From: Lachnospiraceae bacterium UBA7076
GTDB lineage: Bacteria; Bacillota; Clostridia; Lachnospirales; Lachnospiraceae
Direction of reading: 5' to 3'
DNA: 57,843 nucleotides
NCBI GenBank assembly: GCA_002493625.1
Contig: DKZK01000027.1
Coordinates: 161,698 to 219,540, forward strand
Shown here: positions 25,301 to 34,295 of the stretch, piece after piece
Layout of the letters: each line of letters begins with the position of its first letter
Position numbering within the stretch: the first letter of the stretch is position 1
Position numbers and translations under genes: made by a program
The notes under the pieces: model-generated
The model's input: the letters and a program-made list of their open reading frames with translations, nothing else
Database searches by the model: none
Told to the model about the DNA's origin: nothing

Positions 25301-27102
25301 TTTACAATACCAGTTCTGCCCTTATGACCACAACAAGGACATTGAGAAATATTATTGTAAATAGACTCTTCTTGCTTTTCTTTTTCCTGAATAACCTTAT
25401 ATACTATAAACCTAAATGCATCACCACATTTACACTTTTTTGCATTTAAATTATCTGCACTATGTATTTCCCCACATTTAGCACAAACTTCATATGCCTC
25501 AATTCTATTCATTTCGACTTCTTCCTCATTAACTTCATTTTCAAGGAGAAAAAAATCAATCTTAACAAATTCTTCATTCCCATAGTTTTCATAAATATCA
25601 ATTTCTTTATTTTGTAAAAGATAGCTCATTTGATCATTTTCATTTTGCTGAATCTTTCCAATAATATATGGACAATTGCAATACCTGCAGTTGCCGACTT
25701 CAAACGCCTTCATCCCATCTATTTCATTCGTTTTCGTAAGGCTTAACTTTGGCTCTTTACCATAAGTAATATATGCTCCGGACAAGGAGCGCACAAATGA
25801 ATGATATTTCAGATCAAAAAGACCTATACCATTTTTTTCTGCCATATTAATTACATCAATTAAAGAAATTAATTCATTTTGATTTACATGCTCATACAAC
25901 ACATTATGAATACTTGCAAAATCCTTGCTTCCACACATAAGCACTGAACTTAATTGGTGTACATTCTCATCTCTAGACAAAAGCTCATACAATAATTCTC
26001 CTGCATCATCAGCATTCCCCGCATAGTATTTATCTGCAATTGGTTTTATTTTTTCCACTGTTCTCTCTGCATTTTTAAGCTCTATATAATCACTTCCGTT
26101 AATTCTATACTCTGCACCTGAACGCTCACTCAATAAATTTCTTTTTGAAAAAATAATATCATTCACATCAAATTCAGCTGATGTAAGGTTTTTGGCAAAT
26201 CTAACAATATCATCCTCGGATTTACCCTGCTCACCAAGAGTTGCACTGGTAAGTATAAATTGCGGTTTTTTAGGTGCCAAACCTGTAAGTCTCCTCAGTA
26301 ATAATGATACTTCTATTCCACGTGAACCACTATACGAATGAGCCTCATCAAGAACAACATATTTCCAATTTTGAAGCCTTTGTGGTTCAAATATTGAATA
26401 GTCATTGGGTCTGATAAGTAAATACTCAAGCATTGAATAATTTGTAAACAACAGGTGGGGTGGATTTTCGCGAAGCTCAGCTCTTGATATAAGTTCATTA
26501 TCAGGAATTACTACATCATTTTCCTCACCATATTTTTTTCTATAATTAACAGATACTTTCTCAGGAGTATCTCCTGTAAAAAAACCAAAAGTAATATCCG
26601 GACAATTTTTCAAAATTTTTCTAATACGATCTATCTGATCATTTACAAGGGCATTCATAGGGTAAAGGAAAATAGCCCGAATCCCAACATCCCTATTTCC
26701 TTTTTCAACATCAAACAACAAATTGTTTAGTATGGGATATAAAAAGCTTTCAGTTTTGCCAGAGCCTGTACCTGTTGTAATAATTGCACTTCTTCCCCTG
26801 CCAATCAACCTAATAGCTTCCTCCTGATGAGAATAAAGCGGTCTTGTAAACTTGATATCTTCAAGCCTACGAAACAATTTACACACAACCCCTTCATTAA
26901 TTAGAGAATCAAGATTTTTTCCCCGCTCAAAAGGGAAACTCATATCAACATATGGTCCTTTGAACAGTTCTTCTCTATCAAGTTGTTCAATAAAAAGTTT
27001 TTGAAGATTACTTTTCCCAAATTTAAAAGATGATTTCAAATATTCTTTATATCGTTCCTTTATATATTGTGATTTCTCAATTGAGTTTAATTTTTGCAGC
27101 AT
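22333..27102 (-). CDS. Giant DEAD/DEAH helicase with DUF1998 C-terminus (DruE-like)
   Basis: A 1,589-residue helicase. Motif I is TTGTGSGKTES (111-117), motif II DEAH (252-255), motif III SAT (286-288), and motif VI QRAGRAGRR near 1,025. Between and after the RecA folds are many CxxC pairs (CRYCNC, CAKCGE, CPCCGH, CDKCGR, CSSCKK, CKYCG, CPVCGY), and the C-terminus is a DUF1998 module ending CYNCLRNYYNQSYHNKL near 1,540. This is the architecture of DruE, the shared helicase of Druantia defence systems. It overlaps the upstream 1,075-residue gene by 16 bases with its own AAAGGGGAG ribosome site, matching the two-gene layout of type III. Other DUF1998 helicases (DrmA-like or MrfA-like) are less likely because of the size and partner. 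Confidence 0.8.
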   Translation of the reverse strand: MLQKLNSIEKSQYIKERYKEYLKSSFKFGKSNLQKLFIEQLDREELFKGPYVDMSFPFERGKNLDSLINEGVVCKLFRRLEDIKFTRPLYSHQEEAIRLIGRGRSAIITTGTGSGKTESFLYPILNNLLFDVEKGNRDVGIRAIFLYPMNALVNDQIDRIRKILKNCPDITFGFFTGDTPEKVSVNYRKKYGEENDVVIPDNELISRAELRENPPHLLFTNYSMLEYLLIRPNDYSIFEPQRLQNWKYVVLDEAHSYSGSRGIEVSLLLRRLTGLAPKKPQFILTSATLGEQGKSEDDIVRFAKNLTSAEFDVNDIIFSKRNLLSERSGAEYRINGSDYIELKNAERTVEKIKPIADKYYAGNADDAGELLYELLSRDENVHQLSSVLMCGSKDFASIHNVLYEHVNQNELISLIDVINMAEKNGIGLFDLKYHSFVRSLSGAYITYGKEPKLSLTKTNEIDGMKAFEVGNCRYCNCPYIIGKIQQNENDQMSYLLQNKEIDIYENYGNEEFVKIDFFLLENEVNEEEVEMNRIEAYEVCAKCGEIHSADNLNAKKCKCGDAFRFIVYKVIQEKEKQEESIYNNISQCPCCGHKGRTGIVKALDIGRDEGTALIAQILYEAIDEGETEVKKIKKLSLRSVIKTPIQQIEKKVKQYLAFSDSRQQASFAAVFFDSNHVRMLRKRLIWEMIEKNNYEELKVDELAAYLTGEIKNKSLFDNNMSAHKNAWAAILVDLLKVDGAYDGEGLGLYYFDLDIKDIINEIEDEEIAETFNGCNMNKVELSTLMQIVFGVFKITPAINYVKSTLTPEEVKEILEFRRFNNYVMSQCAKKEPNIKSFLPLPGRKENKEVRYVMKAFDCDNDMAKNILGSVFDLLVQANDLEGSEKLLIKHEKKNAYQIDSSRYILKNYKKSKYYQCDKCGRLTPHNIRNKCVQDKCSGTLFEVNPDETLASNYYRQQYKTKKIENIVIKEHTAQISRKEAKEYQRDFKNQKINILSCSTTFEMGVDIGGLETVFMRNVPPTPANYVQRAGRAGRRKDSAAYILTYCGTGSHDFTYFSEPDKMISGIIKPPYFNVLNKKIIIRHLMAASLGYFFRCYPEYFKSFDTFIINGDGVEKFNKYMSSHPDDLNDYINQKILPELEYKEYKDFRWLEEMGGEDEKLLRFVETIREMLKEFDRAKNEALNEERFSDADYYARQIERLRKEDVITNLSKYCVIPKYGFPVDVVDLQIYSNGIPVNKYDMSRDLKVAISEYAPDSEVIVDGNKFTSKYIALKKQVEFPKNYFRTCSSCKKINISFSMSGNSECKYCGQSISTEVAEYYIEPINGFKTGQTKESTRLKPKRSYAGEVSYVGGGKPDEKRLVLGDVIGIETSCDDELLVMNKSGFYMCPVCGYSDIAKKGAKSPQTLKKHKNYKLFDCNNDELEYLRLGHKFQTDVARFTIPMLASTDKIGYPQALSFLYAFLEGVSMALGIERNDIDGVLEMNLDMQCFDILLYDNVPGGAGHVKRLLSREAVVKSLKAGLERVSKECCDENTSCYNCLRNYYNQSYHNKLQRRLAVQIMKHLLSEIEDAGETYQDERWNSSSISFNNK

Positions 27103-30100
27103 TGTATCTCCCCTTTCATGTTTATCGTATATAGAAAAATATCTGGTGCTGTTGGATGTTCAAGTGAATTTAATATACCATGCTTATCAAAATCCACTAA
27201 CAAACCATCCCCATACTTTTCATTTGTTATATAAATATCCATTGTATCATCTACAACTTCACTACATATTTCTATTTTAACAGGATTAATTTCATTCAGA
27301 TACCGCTCACCTTGAAAAGTCTTAACAAGCACCTCGCCTTGAAAAATTTCATGTTCCAACATTTTATTAATACGCAAATACACCTTGTTAAAGCAATATG
27401 ATTTTTCCAAAAATTCTCCTTTAATATCCTGGTTAAAATACACTACATCAATCTTAAATGTATGTCCTACAAAGTCATGCCTTGCATAAAATGTTTTATT
27501 AATTTTAAACAGCAATGTATTTTTCCGAAGCATAAGTACCTTTGTTTTTTGATGAAAATTAATCGTATATTCTTCGAAAGAATTGAAACCATCCCACTTC
27601 TCAGTTTGTCCACTACATAAATCTCTGCTTTTATAGATCTTCTCTCCTGCAAAATCAAACAATTCAAAAAACACTTTATTCTTTCCATGAAAAACAGGTG
27701 TTACCAACAATTGCTTTGGATTATCGAGAAATAATATCTCAGTTTCTTCTTCCTTTATTACACACTTATTGTAGCACGTTATGGTATACTTTTTCTGTCC
27801 GTCAGCCATAAATACTAATAAAACATATCTATTATCATTTTTATATGAATTCAGGAAACCAATAGACAATTGTTTATAAAAGTTTTCGTCTTTAAAAACA
27901 ATATCATCCTCCACCAAACTCCCATCTTCCGCATATACAAGCAAGCTATCACATTCCGAATCATATACAGAAAGAGTAGAGTCAGCTTGAACATCATCAA
28001 TCCAAATTTCTGATGAAGAAGATTGCCACTCCCTGCCAGAAATTTTATAAAAGCCAAAATCAAAAGGCAGAAGATAGTTATATGCAATACCATCAATTTC
28101 AAATTTAAGAAAATATATATTGAAGTCTTTTGCATTTACATCTGTATCTATCTTACCAGTCAATAAACCTGAATTTACTGTTACTCTATGTACGTCATCA
28201 CTCATCTTATTTGCACTAAACTTTAACTCGGCATCATATGCAAAAACCTCTCTCAAAATTCTATTCTTTTTCCCTGATACAAATTGATTGACTTCTATGG
28301 TGTATATTCCAGACTTTTCAAAACCAATCTCCACTACATACTTTGAAATTGCTCCTCTTATTGTAACCTTATATTGCATCTCAGAAAGTTTCTTCGACTT
28401 TCCATTAACTGTAATTTCATACTTCGGTGCTATATTATCAGTTTCAAAAGTAACAACATTTACTTTCTTGTATACTGGTAACCACTTATCTTCACCATCA
28501 ATCTTCACAAAACAATTTCTATGTAGCTGACCAAATATCCCTGGCTTAATCATAGATGAAAAATTGAAAACATCGTGCCCAATTCCTATTGCATCTCCTA
28601 TTCTTATAAGCTTATAACCAATACTAAAACGTTCATTTGTTAGTATACTTTGTAATTCAACCTCATCGGTTCTATAGCAAAAATATGCAGGACCTTCATA
28701 ATCCGTATTATTATTAATCTCTTGTCCTTCTTCATTAAACACAATATATTCTCTATATAACTTTTCTTTACTATCATATATTATTTCATCACCAGCTATA
28801 AGCCTATATGTTAACTTCCCCAATGGCTTATCAATGACGATTTTTCCTGTGTTTATCTGATATCCACCAATAATTTCTCTTACATCACAATCATTATTTC
28901 TGTAAAGTACTTCTTTATTATTTAATACAAGAACAACTATACTTTGATAATCATACTGAGCCTTCAATCTATGTGTTGGTGGTATTAAGCAAATATCTTT
29001 ATTATTTATCATCATGAATTTCGGCTCCCATCTCGAATGAAACTCTAACGAACTATGTTTATAGTCATGTCCGCTTCTCGCTACATCTTTCAGCTTGCTT
29101 TTCCAACCTTCATAACCAACTCTAAGATATGGATTAAAAATTTTAACCTCTTTATACCAAAAATGCTTATCAATCAATTTAACAATAAGAATACTAAGCT
29201 TAATAATTGCATCCAATCCATCTTCCTTGGTAATCAATTGTTTTGTAGCTACTATTAATTTGTATGTTTTTTGGGTTACATTAACAGAAATATCATCTCC
29301 ATCCGAAAGCATATTACTACGCAATCCTTCAAATACAAACTTGAAGTCTTCATACAATTCCTCCGGAAGATCATATTCAAAATTTAATTTATAAATATCA
29401 AAAATGAATTCAAAGAAAGCTGATAAAAAAGCCTGTGGGACAATTGCATTTTCAAGTGCAACATTAATAATTCTACTTCTACTACCAGAATCATTTTGTT
29501 TTTTGTATCTTCCCAAAATTGTTCTTATTAAACCCTCAACCTTTTGTTCAGAATATTTTTTATATACTGCCAGATAAGCAGATCTTACACTTCCATAATA
29601 ATTTCCATCATATTCAATCATAGCAATCAAAACTAGCGAGACAATGATTATCTCCGGCTTAGCAATATATGTGCTATATGAAGCAAGTGCGCGCATTAAT
29701 TGTGTTTCTGCTCTCTTGTGAATTTCCCGTATAGCAATTTCATTATCAAGAATATCAATCAAATCTATTCCAATATTCTTCCTTGCCTTAACCTGTTTAC
29801 ACAGATATTCAAATTTTGTTTCAAATTGAGAATCACTAATTCTATCAGAAAGCATTTCTAGTAATACTTCCCGCTCCTCCTCTGAAACTATCCCATTTCC
29901 CAAAATATTATCAATGACCTTGCACAATTCAATACTCGACCTATGGTTTCTGAGCTCATCACCATATGTATCCATCCATTCCTTTAAACGATACACTTCA
30001 GCTTCATTCAATTCTCCATCACATATAATTCCTTCAATAATTCCATTTAGCTCATAAACTTTTGAGGGATCATCTCCCATCTTCTTTAAGAACTGATCAG

Positions 30101-30314
30101 CACACTCTAATATCATTTCTTTTTCTTTATCATCTATAATTTGGTCTTCCAAAACAGAATCAATCATCTTTATTAATTTAGCTTCATATGGTTCACATGC
30201 TAAGTTTCTATTTTTATCCACCCATGACTGAAGATACACTATTTCCTTATCGTTTATCACCCCATCAAAATTTATGCCCCTTATAATTCCAATAAGTTCA
30301 TTAATATTTTGCAA
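27087..30314 (-). CDS. Large helicase partner with tandem TerB-like repeats (DruH-like)
   Basis: A 1,075-residue protein not assigned to a named family with certainty. Residues 5-75 and 87-156 are two copies of a TerB-like helical module: LIGIIRGINFDGVINDKEIV with IDSVLEDQIIDDKEKEMILE, and LNGIIEGIICDGELNEAEVY with IDNILGNGIVSEEEREVLLE. A helical region to about 420 follows (AKPEIIIVSLVLIAMIEYDG), and the last 600 residues are beta-rich with immunoglobulin-like strands. The start is TTG at 30314 after GAAGGAGGGG. Order and overlap with the helicase make it the candidate specificity or scaffold subunit; DruH of Druantia III has similar size and position. Function remains an inference. Confidence 0.6.
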   Translation of the reverse strand: MQNINELIGIIRGINFDGVINDKEIVYLQSWVDKNRNLACEPYEAKLIKMIDSVLEDQIIDDKEKEMILECADQFLKKMGDDPSKVYELNGIIEGIICDGELNEAEVYRLKEWMDTYGDELRNHRSSIELCKVIDNILGNGIVSEEEREVLLEMLSDRISDSQFETKFEYLCKQVKARKNIGIDLIDILDNEIAIREIHKRAETQLMRALASYSTYIAKPEIIIVSLVLIAMIEYDGNYYGSVRSAYLAVYKKYSEQKVEGLIRTILGRYKKQNDSGSRSRIINVALENAIVPQAFLSAFFEFIFDIYKLNFEYDLPEELYEDFKFVFEGLRSNMLSDGDDISVNVTQKTYKLIVATKQLITKEDGLDAIIKLSILIVKLIDKHFWYKEVKIFNPYLRVGYEGWKSKLKDVARSGHDYKHSSLEFHSRWEPKFMMINNKDICLIPPTHRLKAQYDYQSIVVLVLNNKEVLYRNNDCDVREIIGGYQINTGKIVIDKPLGKLTYRLIAGDEIIYDSKEKLYREYIVFNEEGQEINNNTDYEGPAYFCYRTDEVELQSILTNERFSIGYKLIRIGDAIGIGHDVFNFSSMIKPGIFGQLHRNCFVKIDGEDKWLPVYKKVNVVTFETDNIAPKYEITVNGKSKKLSEMQYKVTIRGAISKYVVEIGFEKSGIYTIEVNQFVSGKKNRILREVFAYDAELKFSANKMSDDVHRVTVNSGLLTGKIDTDVNAKDFNIYFLKFEIDGIAYNYLLPFDFGFYKISGREWQSSSSEIWIDDVQADSTLSVYDSECDSLLVYAEDGSLVEDDIVFKDENFYKQLSIGFLNSYKNDNRYVLLVFMADGQKKYTITCYNKCVIKEEETEILFLDNPKQLLVTPVFHGKNKVFFELFDFAGEKIYKSRDLCSGQTEKWDGFNSFEEYTINFHQKTKVLMLRKNTLLFKINKTFYARHDFVGHTFKIDVVYFNQDIKGEFLEKSYCFNKVYLRINKMLEHEIFQGEVLVKTFQGERYLNEINPVKIEICSEVVDDTMDIYITNEKYGDGLLVDFDKHGILNSLEHPTAPDIFLYTINMKGEIQCCKN

Positions 30315-30550
30315 TTTTCTCCCCTCCTTCGTACCATATATTTATCATTTTTCCTACTTGTATATCCACCTCGCATTTTGTGTAATATATTATGTATTGG
30401 ACTTAATTAATAATCAAAAAAAGTATTTTTAAATAGTGTTTAATAAATATTTCTATATGCATTTTACAACCTATTCTTTCCAATTTCAATAACATCTACA
30501 AAAAGCCGACAATTCCACCCATAACACTTGTATACTTTACAACATAAAAC

Positions 30551-30586
30551 CAGACCTACCTGTCCACGATAAAACAAATAGGTCTG
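30551..30586 (-). terminator. Probable terminator of the ABC-transporter operon
   Basis: Perfect 8-bp inverted repeat CAGACCTA / TAGGTCTG with a 20-nt loop, followed on the minus strand by GTTTTATG, 57 bp after the last permease stop. The rest of 30315-30642 is AT-rich upstream DNA of the large helicase partner; no gene is seen there. Confidence 0.5.
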
Positions 30587-30642
30587 ATACAAAACTTTTC
30601 TACAATGCTCTTTATTTATATTTTTTATTCCTGCATTACTCT

Positions 30643-31746
30643 CTAAAACTCCGTCACATCCGCCCTGCTCATCAGTCTTCCCTTGGACAATATCAGCGGA
30701 ACAACAATAAGAATATCACATATGAAAAAGCCAATCCAGCCTATGCCGGAGGAATATAGCAGATGCAGTCCTTTCTGTTCATATACCAGCTCATTTATCA
30801 GATATGTAAACAGGAAAATAGCTGCAAAGCCTGCGAGACAGGCAATGAAATTCATAGACAATACCTCTGCTGCCACCTTTTTATATATCTCTTTTTTGCT
30901 TCTTCCAAGCGCCTTATAAATTCCAAATTCATAGGTTCTTTTCAGATACTGACCTGTGACAACGGAATTAATCGTAACCGCCAGAACAATCGCTATCAGA
31001 ATATCAATCAGATAGAAAAGAACATAAAATATGTAGAACTGCGGTAAAATCTCATCCCGTTCCGGTTCTGTAACCTGCACCTTTCTGTCTCCCGCCAGCT
31101 TTTTCACATAGTCATACAGCTCTTTGCCTTCCATGCTGTCACTATAAATATACATACGCGCCAGATTATCATTATCCTCATAAATAAAAAACGTGCAATA
31201 GCTTCCGTCATCTATAATTGCATCAACGGTATATTTACCATCCAGATTTCTCTCAATGCTCTTGTCAACCGTATCTCCTATTTTAAGTCCCTTATTCTTT
31301 GCCATATCCTGACTGATAATTATACTTCTATTCTTACACCTTGAAAAATCTCCATCAATACCCAGACGTTCAAATACAGCCTTCATATCCTCAACGGAAT
31401 TAAACATAAAGGAGCATCCGCCCACCTCAAAGTCAAGCACAGTTCCATGCTGCATGCCACCAAAACCATAGCCTGACCGCATAACCATTTCAAGCTTATC
31501 ATCCTGTTCTACCGCTTTTTTAAAATCAGCAAAATCCCTGAAATCTTCGTCCGTAGTCTGTAAACTCACCAACACCAGCTTATCGGAATATTCAAACTCC
31601 TTTTCAAAGGTATACATCTCTGAGTGAATAAAGTTACCGACAAGAAACATAATGGTTGCCAGAAACATCATAAATATGCATATAACAGACCTTCTTCTAT
31701 TCTCCTTCATATAATAAAGTGCCGAAAATGGCTTTATATTTTTCAT
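30643..31746 (-). CDS. FtsX-like ABC transporter permease (second of the operon)
   Basis: A 367-residue membrane protein of the MacB/FtsX type: N-terminal helix (SVICIFMMFLATIMFLVGNF), a large extracytoplasmic domain (about 45-225), then three helices from about 230, with the conserved YEFGIYKALGRSKKEIYKK before the second. Such permeases work as mechanotransmission units with a cytoplasmic ATPase rather than as classic channels, and in Firmicutes many serve peptide-antibiotic sensing or export. It is the last gene of a permease-ATPase-permease operon (61 bp after the ATPase). The ATG is preceded by GAGGAG. Confidence 0.9.
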   Translation of the reverse strand: MKNIKPFSALYYMKENRRRSVICIFMMFLATIMFLVGNFIHSEMYTFEKEFEYSDKLVLVSLQTTDEDFRDFADFKKAVEQDDKLEMVMRSGYGFGGMQHGTVLDFEVGGCSFMFNSVEDMKAVFERLGIDGDFSRCKNRSIIISQDMAKNKGLKIGDTVDKSIERNLDGKYTVDAIIDDGSYCTFFIYEDNDNLARMYIYSDSMEGKELYDYVKKLAGDRKVQVTEPERDEILPQFYIFYVLFYLIDILIAIVLAVTINSVVTGQYLKRTYEFGIYKALGRSKKEIYKKVAAEVLSMNFIACLAGFAAIFLFTYLINELVYEQKGLHLLYSSGIGWIGFFICDILIVVPLILSKGRLMSRADVTEF

Positions 31747-31807
31747 ACATTCTCCTCGTCTTTCTTTGAAGCCAAACTATTTAAAAGTTGCTTTCAGCTA
31801 TTAAACG

Positions 31808-32479
31808 TCAGCCCATCAAAGCTTGATTGCTCAGCTTTCCGTCCCACATTTCCACCGTAATATCTGCATCCGTAAGAATAGACCTGTCATGAGTTACCAC
31901 TATAACCAGTCTGTCCTTGGAATATTTCTTCAAAATTTTCATTACATTAAATGCATTCTCATGGTCCAGCGATGCCGTCGGTTCATCCGCAAAGATTACC
32001 TTTGGATTATTTATCATTGCTCTTGCAATTGCAACACGCTGGCACTGTCCTCCGGAAAGCTTGGAAGGGCGCTTATGAAACTCACGCTCCTTTAATCCCA
32101 AAGCCATAAGATATTTTGCTGCCTTATCCTTTATATCCTTATCCGTACTGATTCCCGCAACAGCTACATTGTCCATAGCAGTCATATACGGCACAAGATA
32201 ATGCTTCTGAAATACAAAGCCAAACTCATTTCTTCTGAGCGTTTCCCTCTGTCTGGCGGAAATAGACGTTATATCCTGACCGTTATAGGTAATGGTTCCC
32301 TCCGTAGGCACTTTAAGCGTTGACATACAATACATAAGAGTGCTCTTTCCGCTGCCGGACGGTCCAATAACGCCAACCAGCCCGGTATCCGGCAGCGTCA
32401 GATTAAATCCGTTTAAGGCATACATTTTTTCATCCAAATCCATGTCATATATCATGCTTACATTTTTTATTTCAAACAT
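31808..32479 (-). CDS. ABC transporter ATP-binding protein
   Basis: A 223-residue ATPase. Walker A is GPSGSGKSTLMY near residue 40, the Q-loop is FVFQKHYLVPYMTAMDNVAV, the signature is LSGGQCQRVAIARAMI, Walker B is KVIFADEPTASLD, and the switch histidine follows in VVTHDRS. It belongs to the LolD/MacB branch that partners FtsX-type permeases. It lies between the two permease genes with a 9-bp gap to the upstream one and an AGGAGGATG ribosome site, so it powers both as a heterodimeric transporter. Confidence 0.95.
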   Translation of the reverse strand: MFEIKNVSMIYDMDLDEKMYALNGFNLTLPDTGLVGVIGPSGSGKSTLMYCMSTLKVPTEGTITYNGQDITSISARQRETLRRNEFGFVFQKHYLVPYMTAMDNVAVAGISTDKDIKDKAAKYLMALGLKEREFHKRPSKLSGGQCQRVAIARAMINNPKVIFADEPTASLDHENAFNVMKILKKYSKDRLVIVVTHDRSILTDADITVEMWDGKLSNQALMG

Positions 32480-32488
32480 AGCATCCTC

Positions 32489-33649
32489 CTATTCCTCCAT
32501 CCTGTCTATGGTTTTAACATTATTTACGGTTACTGATATCGGTATCTGCAAAAGCCCTATAATCACTGCAAACGCCGCAATGATTCGGAGCAGATGCTCC
32601 GGATAGAAATATTTATACATAAGTCCCAGTGGCTCCAAAACGAATTTTCCAACATATATCATAATAACAACAGTCAAAACAGCTCCTAAAATTATGCTGA
32701 TTCCAAAAATAATAAATATTTCCCGCATTATCATTCCATATACGTCCTTTCTACCAAAGCCGATGGACGAATAAAGACAATATTCATTTACCCTGCTTCG
32801 CATAAATGATACATAGGCAACAAGAATAGATATAGCAAGAAATATAATGACAACAATCAGAATGGCAAGTAACGCCACATCTAAATCCTCTGTAACCAAT
32901 TCCTTATACATGCCACCCCAATCCTTAACATCATATATTGTGTCATATTCTGTAGAATTGATACCAATGTCCTTCAGCACCTTTGTCATATCCGAATTTG
33001 CTTCATCACACAGGACAACCATATACCAGCCACTGTTTGTATATCCCATAGGCGTTCCAACACAGGTCATATAATCTGACTCAAGGACGCCGACCACTTT
33101 AAAGGTCTGTCCGTAAACCGGCTCGTTAAAATGTCCTCCAATCTTCATTTTTCCATTTTTTAACACCTTTTCATCGGCAAGAATTTCTCCATCATTTTCC
33201 GGCATTCTTCCTTCTTTAAGCGTTGCGCCCATATGACTCATATATTGAGGAATCTGTTCCTTGGAAAGCAGCGGAAAATCATAGCTCACTTTTCCGACTA
33301 TCCCCCCATATCCGGCAGATAAGGTCTGTGTAAATATCACATTGCTGATTCCCTCATGCGCCCTTATGTCAGCAATAATTTTCTGCCTTGCCTTCTCGAT
33401 TGCCAGAGTATATTCATCATCAGAAGCGTAAGCTTCCTTATCCACACCCATAGTAGCAGGGGTAAGGCTTATATATGCCACCCGTTTGGGCTGTTCCAGA
33501 AAGAGCGCCTTAAAGCTCTCCTTCGTAGTCAGAAATAAAAAATTGATAATATACATTGTCATAAAGGTCAGCGCCAGCGCTATTATCATAACCCAGACCT
33601 GTCTTTTATTATTTCTGACAAATTTCAGTGCTGATAGTTTGCTTTTCAT
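32489..33649 (-). CDS. FtsX-like ABC transporter permease (first of the operon)
   Basis: A 386-residue permease with the same plan as its partner: N-terminal helix (VMIIALALTFMTMYIINFLF), an external domain to about 250, and three C-terminal helices, with YCLYSSIGFGRKDVYGMIMR in the conserved cytoplasmic loop. The end is LQIPISVTVNNVKTIDRMEE. It heads the operon; AAGGAGGACAGG precedes the ATG. The two-component genes 1.6-3.4 kb away are on the same strand and could control the operon, though the intervening genes run the other way. Confidence 0.9.
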   Translation of the reverse strand: MKSKLSALKFVRNNKRQVWVMIIALALTFMTMYIINFLFLTTKESFKALFLEQPKRVAYISLTPATMGVDKEAYASDDEYTLAIEKARQKIIADIRAHEGISNVIFTQTLSAGYGGIVGKVSYDFPLLSKEQIPQYMSHMGATLKEGRMPENDGEILADEKVLKNGKMKIGGHFNEPVYGQTFKVVGVLESDYMTCVGTPMGYTNSGWYMVVLCDEANSDMTKVLKDIGINSTEYDTIYDVKDWGGMYKELVTEDLDVALLAILIVVIIFLAISILVAYVSFMRSRVNEYCLYSSIGFGRKDVYGMIMREIFIIFGISIILGAVLTVVIMIYVGKFVLEPLGLMYKYFYPEHLLRIIAAFAVIIGLLQIPISVTVNNVKTIDRMEE

Positions 33650-33683
33650 CCTGTCCTCCTTGCTTTATATCGCCCATATAAGC

Positions 33684-33849
33684 GTTTGCGAAGCTCTGCT
33701 TTTGCAAACGTCCGTTGTGTAATATAGACATATCAACGCAGGCACGCTTGCGCTGCTTGTCGCACGTAACAGTGCTAAGCTCGAAAATACCTCGCTAAGC
33801 GCTGACGGCTCCAAAGCACCTGCTTATGATATTGTCTATATTACACAAC
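33684..33849. mobile_element. MITE-like hairpin element
   Basis: Two structures are nested here. The left one, CGTTTGC-GAAGCTCTGCTTTT-GCAAACG (33683-33710), is a strong hairpin and part of a 34-bp repeat shared with 9057-9090. The second is a perfect 17-bp terminal inverted repeat, GTTGTGTAATATAGACA at 33714-33730 and its complement at 33833-33849, enclosing 102 bp rich in short inverted motifs (GCGCTGC, TCGCTAAGCGC). There is no ORF. The layout fits a non-autonomous element; no clear target duplication is visible. It also separates the ABC operon promoter from DNA to the right. Confidence 0.5.
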
Positions 33850-33931
33850 TAAGTTTTGAAAATAATTTGTCAAATACTTTATATCATAATATAACTATTT
33901 TTAGGCAAAAAATAGTGACTGCGGTCATATT

Positions 33932-34244
33932 ATGCATATGACTACAGCCACAAATTTGTTTCACTATCTAAAGGATAATTCCAGAACACACAATAGTATT
34001 GATATAACTACATTTGATAATATGCTGTTACGGATTGATGCAGAAGATAGTCCGGATGTATGGTAAATTCATTCCAAAAAATAATGATTGATGAACAAAA
34101 ATGTGGTAAAATCATTGTTTAGATGTATTCTTGAATGTTGACAAATCGGAACCTGTTGAGTTTGTAAATTCCTATTTTGCTTTCGATGACCAGAATGAAA
34201 ATCGTTACCGTTGCGCCTGTTTTCATAAGCGTTGCGTGACATGA
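33932..34244 (+). pseudogene. Decayed coding fragments
   Basis: A 44-codon frame at 33932-34066 (TTATNLFHYLKDNSRTHNSI, then DITTFDNMLLRIDAEDSPDV) has normal codon use but no ribosome site. About 60 bp later an unconnected frame reads EPVEFVNSYFAFDDQNENRY then RCACFHKRC before a stop at 34242-34244. Both look like pieces of former proteins with stops and shifts between them. I recognise no family. Together with the hairpin element, most of the 646 bp between 33650 and 34295 is explained as debris plus the leader of the next gene. Confidence 0.35.
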
Positions 34245-34295
34245 AAAGAATTCTATTTTATTATTTTAGTATCAAAAACAAAGGAGGTTCTTTTT

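Noticed and set aside
22333..30314. DISARM or BREX interpretation of the helicase pair
   Set aside because: No separate DrmA/DrmB/DrmC, phospholipase, PglZ or methylase gene lies next to the pair; a two-gene unit fits Druantia III better.
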